A DNA stretch of 64,000 nucleotides from NCBI RefSeq assembly GCF_026020075.1, contig NZ_CP102772.1:2108001-2172000 (forward strand), given 5' to 3'. This document shows positions 59,005 through 64,000 of this stretch, piece after piece (the first letter of the stretch is position 1; each line of letters starts with the position of its first letter). The DNA comes from Bosea sp. NBC_00550. Lineage in GTDB: Bacteria; Pseudomonadota; Alphaproteobacteria; Rhizobiales; Beijerinckiaceae. The position numbers and the translations under genes are program-made. A model generated the notes under the pieces. It worked only from the letters and a program-made list of their open reading frames with translations. It had not been told where the DNA came from and made no database searches.

Positions 59005-60606
59005 ATGAACCTCGCCCAGCTCGTCAAGAGCCAGACCTTCGCCACCCTGCTGCAGGCGCTCGACGCGGCAGGCGAGCTGACGGCTGGCCGGACGGTACAG
59101 GCGAAGCTGCTCTCGCTGGAGCCGGACGGCACGGCCACGGCCGCGATCGGCGACACGAAGGTCGCGCTCGTCCTCGCCGGACCGCAGGCACGGCAAGCGG
59201 CGCTGCAGCCGGGGGCGACGCTGCTCCTGCGGCTCGACCCGCCCGAGCAGCCCGGCGGCGATTTACGCGCCACGCTGGTGGAAGTCCGCCCGCCAACCTC
59301 GCCATCCGGCGCTCCGATCGCACAGCAACCCCTCACGCCGCCGCCTGCGACCGGTTCTGCTGCTGCGCCTGCCGCCGTCCTGCCCGCTCCCGCGGCTGCC
59401 CCGCCCGCTTCCAGCTCGCCGCAGCCGAATCAGGCCCCGCAGCAACCCTCCGCTGGCAGCGCTCCACCCATATCTGTCGCAGCCGCTCAGCTGGCGCGCG
59501 CCACCGCAGAACCATCTGCCCCGGCACCCGCGACCGTGCCGCAGGGCGCTGCACCCGCTGCTGCGGCAATACCTGCGATTCCAGCGGCCCTGACCGCAGC
59601 CGCTGCGCGCCTGCTCGCCGGCCCCCTGCTCGGCGCCGTGCTGCATCGGCAGGACAGCCTCGCCCCGCTTTTCGCCAATCTGCGCGGCCTCGCGGAGGGT
59701 TCGATCGCGCTCGCGCTGCCCAAGACCCTGCTGCCGGCGATCGACCGCGTGCTCGCCCAGGCCGTGCCGGCCGAGCGCCAGCCTGTCACGGCGCAGCGCC
59801 TGAAGGAGGCGTTCCAGAGCTCCGGACTGTTCATGGAGGCCCACCAGGCGGCGGGCGAACCGCCACCGCGACAGGGCGACCTGAAGGCCAGCCTGCAGGC
59901 GCTGCGCGAGACCTTGCTGCCGATCGTCGAATCCCTCTCCCCGGATTCGAAGGCGACCCGCCTGGAACGGGCAGCCATTGCGCTCACCGCCGAGCAGCAC
60001 ACCGAGATCGCGCCGGGCACCGCCGCGGACCAAACGGCCCGTGCCGCCCCGCCCCGCCGCGACGGCCCGCTCCTGCCGCAACCCGCCACTGAGCCGACGC
60101 TTGCGCCTGGCGAAAAGCCGCTCGCCATCGCCGAAACCCTGCTCGGCCAGACCGAGGCGGCGCTCGACCGCATCAAGCTGACGCAATACGCCTCGCTGCC
60201 GCTGGAGCCAGCCCGCCAGGACGGCACCCAGCCGGCGCAACGCTGGCTCGCCGAGATCCCCATCGCCTTCCAGCATGGCACCGCGATGTTGCCCCTGCAT
60301 GTGGAGCGCGAGGCGCCGCGCCGGGACGTACAGGGCGTGAGCCCGCCGCTCTGGCGCATCCGCTTCGCCCTCGATGTCGAGCCGATGGGCCCGCTGCAAG
60401 GCGTCGTCACCCTGCAGGGCCGCGATGTCGGCGTGACGCTCTGGGCGGAACGCGACGAAACCAGCCAGATCCTGCGCGGTGCGGCACCCGGCCTGGAGAG
60501 CGCCCTGCTCCATGCCGATTTTGCCAGCGGCGCCGTCGATGTCCATACGGGCCAGCCACGCGTGATGCAGCCGACGGCCGGCCAGTTCCTGGATCGCCTC
60601 TCATGA
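59005..60606 (+). CDS. FliK-like flagellar hook-length control domain protein
   Basis: The 533-aa protein has an ordered N-terminal region (LAQLVKSQTFATLLQALDAA). A long Ala/Pro-rich linker spans about residues 95-200, and a C-terminal Flg_hook-like region follows (IPIAFQHGTAMLPLHVEREA, then PPLWRIRFALDVEPMGPLQG and VVTLQGRDVGVTLWAERDET). This domain order is that of FliK, the ruler for hook length. It overlaps an FlhB-like gene by 4 bp, and FliK-FlhB contact is known to switch export specificity. No other flagellar gene is present in the window. Confidence 0.8.
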   Translation: MNLAQLVKSQTFATLLQALDAAGELTAGRTVQAKLLSLEPDGTATAAIGDTKVALVLAGPQARQAALQPGATLLLRLDPPEQPGGDLRATLVEVRPPTSPSGAPIAQQPLTPPPATGSAAAPAAVLPAPAAAPPASSSPQPNQAPQQPSAGSAPPISVAAAQLARATAEPSAPAPATVPQGAAPAAAAIPAIPAALTAAAARLLAGPLLGAVLHRQDSLAPLFANLRGLAEGSIALALPKTLLPAIDRVLAQAVPAERQPVTAQRLKEAFQSSGLFMEAHQAAGEPPPRQGDLKASLQALRETLLPIVESLSPDSKATRLERAAIALTAEQHTEIAPGTAADQTARAAPPRRDGPLLPQPATEPTLAPGEKPLAIAETLLGQTEAALDRIKLTQYASLPLEPARQDGTQPAQRWLAEIPIAFQHGTAMLPLHVEREAPRRDVQGVSPPLWRIRFALDVEPMGPLQGVVTLQGRDVGVTLWAERDETSQILRGAAPGLESALLHADFASGAVDVHTGQPRVMQPTAGQFLDRLS

Positions 60607-60896
60607 GCGCGCCGCAGCCGCCCCGCATCGCCGTCGCGCTCGAATATGACGGGCACGGGGCGCCGCGCGTCACCGCCAAGGGCCGCGGCGAACTGGCCGA
60701 GCGCATCGTCGCGACCGCGCGCGAGCACGACGTCGCCGTCGAGCAGAACGCCATCCTCGCTCAGGCCCTCTCGACGGTCGAGCTCGACGACCAGATCCCG
60801 GAGGAACTCTACCGGGCGACGGCGCAGGTCATCGCCTTCGTGCTGTCGCTGCGTGGCGAGATGCGCCGGCTGAACCGGGACGGCCATCGACCTTGA
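60603..60896 (+). CDS. FlhB C-terminal-domain-like protein (FlhX type)
   Basis: The 97-aa product equals the cytoplasmic C-terminal domain of FlhB/YscU: RIAVALEYDGHGAPRVTAKG, ELAERIVATAREHDVAVEQN, AILAQALSTVELDDQIPEEL, YRATAQVIAFVLSLRGEM. In FlhB the sequence before AVAL is NPTHY, the self-cleavage site; here it reads PPRI, so cleavage is not expected. Stand-alone FlhB-C paralogs can replace the FlhB cleaved fragment in some bacteria. It is coupled to fliK by ATGA and to the next gene by TTGA. Confidence 0.88.
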   Translation: MSAPQPPRIAVALEYDGHGAPRVTAKGRGELAERIVATAREHDVAVEQNAILAQALSTVELDDQIPEELYRATAQVIAFVLSLRGEMRRLNRDGHRP

Positions 60897-62056
60897 CCAC
60901 CGGAATCGTCGTCAGGCGCATCGGCCCTGCCGCCTACGCGGAGCTGGGACCGGCTTTCGCGGAGCTTGCCGGCCACGCGCTGGAGCCCAACCCGCATATG
61001 GCGCCGAGCGCCGTCACGGCCGCGACGATGCTCGTGCCTGAGGACGACATCATCGTGCTCTGCGCCTGGTTCAGCGAGGCGCTGGATTTCGAGCAACTGG
61101 TGGGCGTCTGGGCCTTCCGGCGCGAGCGCGATTGGCGCAGCGGCTTCGCCAGCGCCCTCGCCGCGCCGCTGGTGCCGCTCTACGAAGTCTCCTCCCTGCC
61201 CGTGCTCGACCGCGACCATGCAGCGGATGCGGCCCGGGCCCTGCTGCGTTATCTCGTCGCCTCCGGCGATCTGCCGCATACGCTGCTGCTGCCGCTCCTG
61301 CCCCTCGACGGCGCCTGCTACGCCACCCTCGCGGAAGCCTGCCGCCAGACCGGCAGCCGGATCTCGACCTATGAGCGCTGGGTCCGGCCCGTCATGATCC
61401 CCCAGCCAGGCGACGACTCCGAACGTTATCTGCGGCGCGCGCTGGGCTCCGGCTACAAGAAGCGGATGCAGCAGTTCCGGGCCGTCGCGAAGCAGGGTGC
61501 GTTGACCTTCCGCCGCAGCCGCGGCCGCGCGGCGCTGGACGCGCTCGATGCGTTCCTCACCCTCGAAGCCGCAGGCTGGAAGGGTGAGACCGGGACGGCG
61601 ATCGCCTGCCTGCCGGCGGACGCCGCCTATATCCGCCGCATGGCCGAGCTCTTCGCAGCCGAGGATACCTTGCAGATCGACACCCTCCTGCTCGATGGCC
61701 AGGTGCTCGCCACCGGCCTGCTCGTCGAAAGCGGAGACCGCCGCCACTTCCTCAAGATCGCCTATGACGAGGCGCAGGCGCGCCATTCGCCGGGCCGCAC
61801 CCTGACGATCGCGATGCTCCAGGCCGACCTCGCCGGCACGCCGCCCGCCCTCTTCGACAGCGGCGCGGGCGAAGGCGTCGATCCCGGCACCTATGTCTGG
61901 GGCGAGCGCCGCGAGATGGCCAACGCCATCATCCGCATCGGGCCCGGCAAGCCCGGCGCAGCGCAGGTCGCCGCCTTCAGCCGGATGTGGCTGCGGCGCC
62001 TGCGGGAGGCCGTCAAGGCTCGGTCGGGGCGGGCGTCTCCTCCGAAAGGGCGTTGA
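60893..62056 (+). CDS. GNAT-fold acetyltransferase, BioF2/CelD-like
   Basis: The 387-aa protein starts at TTG 60893, overlapping the previous stop. The C-terminal half (about 190-350) fits the BioF2-like GNAT domain: YLRRALGSGYKKRMQQFRAV, FLTLEAAGWKGETGTAIACL, LQIDTLLLDGQVLATGLLVE and HFLKIAYDEAQARHSPGRTL. The N-terminal half, with VVRRIGPAAYAELGPAFAEL and the PNPHMAPSAV motif, matches CelD/BcsL-type proteins linked to polysaccharide or lipid modification. Co-expression with fliK and flhB-like genes is unexplained. Confidence 0.82.
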   Translation: MTTGIVVRRIGPAAYAELGPAFAELAGHALEPNPHMAPSAVTAATMLVPEDDIIVLCAWFSEALDFEQLVGVWAFRRERDWRSGFASALAAPLVPLYEVSSLPVLDRDHAADAARALLRYLVASGDLPHTLLLPLLPLDGACYATLAEACRQTGSRISTYERWVRPVMIPQPGDDSERYLRRALGSGYKKRMQQFRAVAKQGALTFRRSRGRAALDALDAFLTLEAAGWKGETGTAIACLPADAAYIRRMAELFAAEDTLQIDTLLLDGQVLATGLLVESGDRRHFLKIAYDEAQARHSPGRTLTIAMLQADLAGTPPALFDSGAGEGVDPGTYVWGERREMANAIIRIGPGKPGAAQVAAFSRMWLRRLREAVKARSGRASPPKGR

Positions 62057-62150
62057 GTAACAGATTGAAGAGCGCGCCCCCGTGCGGCTCACGCGCTTGA
62101 CCGGCCTTCCTCCCGCCCGATAGAGCCGGGTGCTGCGCAGGAGACGCCCG

Positions 62151-62684
62151 ATGACCACGGCCGCCCGGATTGGAATCGTCACCGTCTCCGACCGCGCCTC
62201 GGCCGGCGTCTACACCGACGAGGGTGGTCCCGCGATCCGGGACTATCTGGCGAAAGTGCTGACTTCCCCGTGGGAGGCGGTCGCGCGCGTCATCCCCGAC
62301 GATCGCAGGCTCATCGCCGAGACCCTGATCGAGCTCGCCGACCGCGAGGGCTGCTGCCTCGTCGTCACCACCGGCGGCACCGGCCCGGCCCCGCGCGACG
62401 TCACTCCGGAGGCGACCGAGGACGTGATCGAGAAGCCGATGCCCGGCTTCGGCGAATTGATGCGCCAGGTCAGCCTCGCCAAGGTGCCGACCGCGATCCT
62501 CTCGCGCCAGACCGCGGGCATCCGCGGCAGGACGCTGATCGTCAACCTGCCGGGGCGCCCGCGCGCTATCGCCGAATGCCTGGACGCGGTGATGCCGGCG
62601 ATCCCCTACTGCATCGACCTGATCGAGGGTCCCTACCTCGAAACCGACCCAGCTTTGATCACCGCCTTCCGGCCGAAGAAATAG
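62151..62684 (+). CDS. mog: Molybdopterin adenylyltransferase (Mog/MoaB family)
   Basis: The 177-aa enzyme activates molybdopterin with AMP before molybdate insertion. Family signatures are RIGIVTVSDRASAGVYTDEG, VVTTGGTGPAPRDVTPEATE (TGGTG binding loop), SRQTAGIRGRTLIVNLPGRP and the aspartate-rich start. The ATG at 62151 follows GGAG. It could support the IorAB molybdenum hydroxylase encoded 50 kb away. The IS110 element begins 9 bp beyond its stop. Confidence 0.93.
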   Translation: MTTAARIGIVTVSDRASAGVYTDEGGPAIRDYLAKVLTSPWEAVARVIPDDRRLIAETLIELADREGCCLVVTTGGTGPAPRDVTPEATEDVIEKPMPGFGELMRQVSLAKVPTAILSRQTAGIRGRTLIVNLPGRPRAIAECLDAVMPAIPYCIDLIEGPYLETDPALITAFRPKK

Positions 62685-62694
62685 AAGCACGTCA

Positions 62695-63645
62695 TCAACT
62701 CAGTTTGTTTTGGTCTCTGACGCGGGCATTTGCGATGACGATGATGCGTCGCATGATTGCGGTGAGAGCGACGATTGGCTTTTTTCCGTTTGCGATGAGG
62801 CGTGTGTAGGCGTCGCGCATGGCGGGGTCGTGCCTTGCGGCGGCCATTGCGGGCATGAACAGGGCGGCCTTGATTTCGGCCCTGCCGCCTCTGGTTGGGC
62901 GGTAGGCGTCTCGACTGCCGCTCTGGTTTGGATGAGGAGCCAGGCCTGCGAGTGCGGCGGCCTGGCGCCGGCTGATGCGTCCGAGCTCGGGCATGAGTGC
63001 GATGAGGGTGGCGGCGGTGGTCGTTCCGATGCCGCGGATGGAGCGCAAGGCCTGCTCGCTTCTGTCGGTGCGGGCGATGGTGCGCAGGGTCTCGGCGATG
63101 GTTTGCGCCAGGGCGGCGATCTGGGCTTTGAGGCAGTCGTGCAGGGCCTGGAGCGGGGCTTTGACCGGTTCGATGCCGGGAGCGTTGAGCCGGTTGGTGC
63201 AGGCCGTTCTCTGGGCGACGAGATCGGCTCTGGTCCGCACCAGGACCTGGAGGCGCTCGCGTGCCGGGGCGGGCGCCTGCCAGCGGATCAGCCGAGCGTG
63301 GCGCTCGGCGCCGTAGCGGGCAAGCGCCCTGGCATCGAGCGCATCGCTCTTCCCGAGCGTCCCATAGGAGCGGATGAAGGCCTTGACCTTGCGGGCATCG
63401 GCGCGATGGGCCGGGCAGCCGGCTGAGACGAGCGCCGCCAGCAGGGCGTCCTCATAGCCGCCCGTCGCCTCGCAGACGACGAGGCAGTCCGGGCCGAGCC
63501 CGGCTGCGAAGGCTGCCAGGGCCGAAGCCTCGTTAGGGAGACTGCCGAGGGTGTCGCCGCGGCTGTCGAAGACGACGATCCCGGCCTTGCCGACATCACA
63601 GCCGAGGAAACGGGAGGGTTCAGGGACCGTGGTGCAAACCGGCAT
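62695..63645 (-). CDS. IS110-family transposase (DEDD recombinase)
   Basis: The 316-aa protein has the RuvC-like DEDD domain in its N-terminal half: FLGCDVGKAGIVVFDSRGDT (first Asp), LVVCEATGGYEDALLAAL (Glu), GTLGKSDALDARALARYG (last two Asp). The C-terminal Transposase_20 domain follows (LRSIRGIGTTTAATLIALMP, AALAGLAPHPNQSGSRDAYR, GGRAEIKAALFMPAMAAARH), with candidate catalytic serines in the NQSGSRD segment. Length and frame are intact, so it may be active. The stop codon overlaps the left terminus of the element. With guide RNA it should recombine donor and target at the AT core. Confidence 0.95.
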   Translation of the reverse strand: MPVCTTVPEPSRFLGCDVGKAGIVVFDSRGDTLGSLPNEASALAAFAAGLGPDCLVVCEATGGYEDALLAALVSAGCPAHRADARKVKAFIRSYGTLGKSDALDARALARYGAERHARLIRWQAPAPARERLQVLVRTRADLVAQRTACTNRLNAPGIEPVKAPLQALHDCLKAQIAALAQTIAETLRTIARTDRSEQALRSIRGIGTTTAATLIALMPELGRISRRQAAALAGLAPHPNQSGSRDAYRPTRGGRAEIKAALFMPAMAAARHDPAMRDAYTRLIANGKKPIVALTAIMRRIIVIANARVRDQNKLS

Positions 63646-63659
63646 CGGGAGCTATCCTC

Positions 63660-63830
63660 GAAGGGCTTGTGATTGTCTGCGGGCGTTCGGCTCATGCGAA
63701 GAGGCCCTGGCAACTCACCAAGCGTGACAAGGAAGCGACCCGCAACCTCGATGACGACGGGCGAAAGCCCTGGCTCGGGACGGTCGACGAGTCGCGTCTG
63801 GTCCGGCCGGCCAGCCGGACCAGACATCCC
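63660..63830 (-). ncRNA. Predicted bridge RNA of the IS110 element
   Basis: Reading the minus strand, a 5' stem (arms 63825-63815 and 63806-63796, 11 bp perfect) is followed by two internal loops. The target loop is closed by CGACC/GGTCG and split by a GGGC-TTTC-GCCC hairpin (63770-63759). It holds CCCGAGC (63779-63773) and CGTCAT (63756-63751), matching GCTCGGG and CGTCAT at the insertion site. The donor loop is closed by GCTTG/CAAGC (63723-63719 and 63669-63665). It holds TGAGTTG (63717-63711) and CAGACAAT (63679-63672), matching the left and right IS ends. The order equals that of the IS621 bridge RNA. Exact 5' and 3' ends are not determined. Confidence 0.82.
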
Positions 63831-63873
63831 GCTCACGCGGAACAAAACCTCAATACCCCATCACAAACAGACA

Positions 63874-63972
63874 ATGCTCGGCTTGACCCAAGCATCTCCT
63901 GCCGAAAGAGACTCCCGCGCTTCGTCTTGCCTGAGATTCTCGGGTCTGAGCTTCGCTCCGCCCGAGAATGAC
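63874..63972. repeat. Dispersed palindromic repeat, type C (copy 5), split by IS110
   Basis: The sequence ATGCTCGGCTTGACCCAAGC at 63874 onward continues with CTGAGATTCTCGGGTCTGAG and ends CCGCCCGAGAATGAC at 63972. It is closely similar to copy 1 at 4233-4335. The missing GTC of its left end is at 62691-62693, on the other side of the IS110 element. Confidence 0.85.
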
Positions 63973-64000
63973 GCTCTCGCCAAAGGCCGGGAATGGCGGA

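Larger units (their letters stand above)
62694..63875 (-). mobile_element. IS110-family insertion sequence, about 1.18 kb, apparently intact
   Basis: The left end is GTC-AT-CAACTCAG (62691-62703) and the right end is CAGACA-AT-GCTCGG (63868-63881), with AT as the shared dinucleotide core at 62694-62695 and 63874-63875. There are no terminal inverted repeats, as usual for IS110. The transposase occupies 62695-63645 on the minus strand, and the 230-bp noncoding end upstream of it encodes a predicted bridge RNA. Removing the element rejoins GTC-AT-GCTCGGCTTGACCC, the opening of a type C palindromic repeat that continues to 63972. The insertion is therefore inside a dispersed repeat. Confidence 0.88.

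Overview
The window is GC-rich (roughly two thirds G+C by eye) and reads as chromosomal DNA of an alphaproteobacterium, most likely a Hyphomicrobiales (Rhizobiales) member related to Bosea, Bradyrhizobium or Methylobacterium. The clues are a complete alphaproteobacterial-style dcw cluster, a CtrA-type TTAA-N7-TTAA box, an OhrR/Ohr pair, an alphaproteobacterial RNase P RNA, and dense intergenic palindromes. Genus is not determined. No tRNA, rRNA, CRISPR array or replication origin was seen.

Region 1 (1-22.4 kb, mainly minus strand) is the dcw cell-wall/division cluster in the order mraZ, rsmH, ftsL, ftsI, murE, murF, mraY, murD, ftsW, murG, murC, murB, ddl, ftsQ, with ftsQ running off the left edge. 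Many junctions are 4-bp overlaps. Two plus-strand cassettes with divergent regulators break it up. A TetR gene with a molybdenum hydroxylase (iorA/iorB) and a diheme cytochrome lies between ftsW and murD. A MarR gene with a frameshifted EamA exporter lies between murB and ddl.

Region 2 (22.6-34.3 kb) holds ohrR/ohr, a secreted metallo-beta-lactamase-fold hydrolase, RNase P RNA (rnpB), a lytic transglycosylase, a TerB/DnaJ-domain protein, an AmiD-like amidase, a MacA-MacB-type tripartite efflux pump split into three genes, a PAS/degenerate-GGDEF protein, a GNAT acetyltransferase and a PhnA-like protein. Region 3 (34.3-40.1 kb) is a methionine/one-carbon operon: an ArsR-methyltransferase fusion, metF and metH, preceded by a perfect 16-bp palindrome.

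Region 4 (40.2-62.7 kb) is mixed: a structured gene-free stretch, a cold-shock protein, a GH3 beta-glucosidase, a YitT-like membrane protein, an FMN alpha-hydroxyacid dehydrogenase, a methyltransferase, a low-GC patch with a GNAT gene and a broken IS30 transposase, an arylsulfatase, ettA, an SDR/TetR pair, a Kef-type antiporter, an aldo/keto reductase, an orphan fliK / flhB-like / acetyltransferase operon, and a MoaB/Mog-type molybdopterin gene that could serve the molybdenum hydroxylase of region 1.

The most striking part is the right edge (62.69-63.97 kb). An apparently intact IS110-family element carries a noncoding leader that folds like a bridge RNA. All four expected guides can be read from it: two match the element's own ends and two match the sequence on either side of the insertion point. 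The target is the outer end of one of the large palindromic repeats (GTCAT...ATGAC) that occur about fifteen times in this window. Four further intact, unoccupied 13-nt matches to the target guides lie in the same window. This parallels IS621 and REP elements in E. coli, but with a different target.
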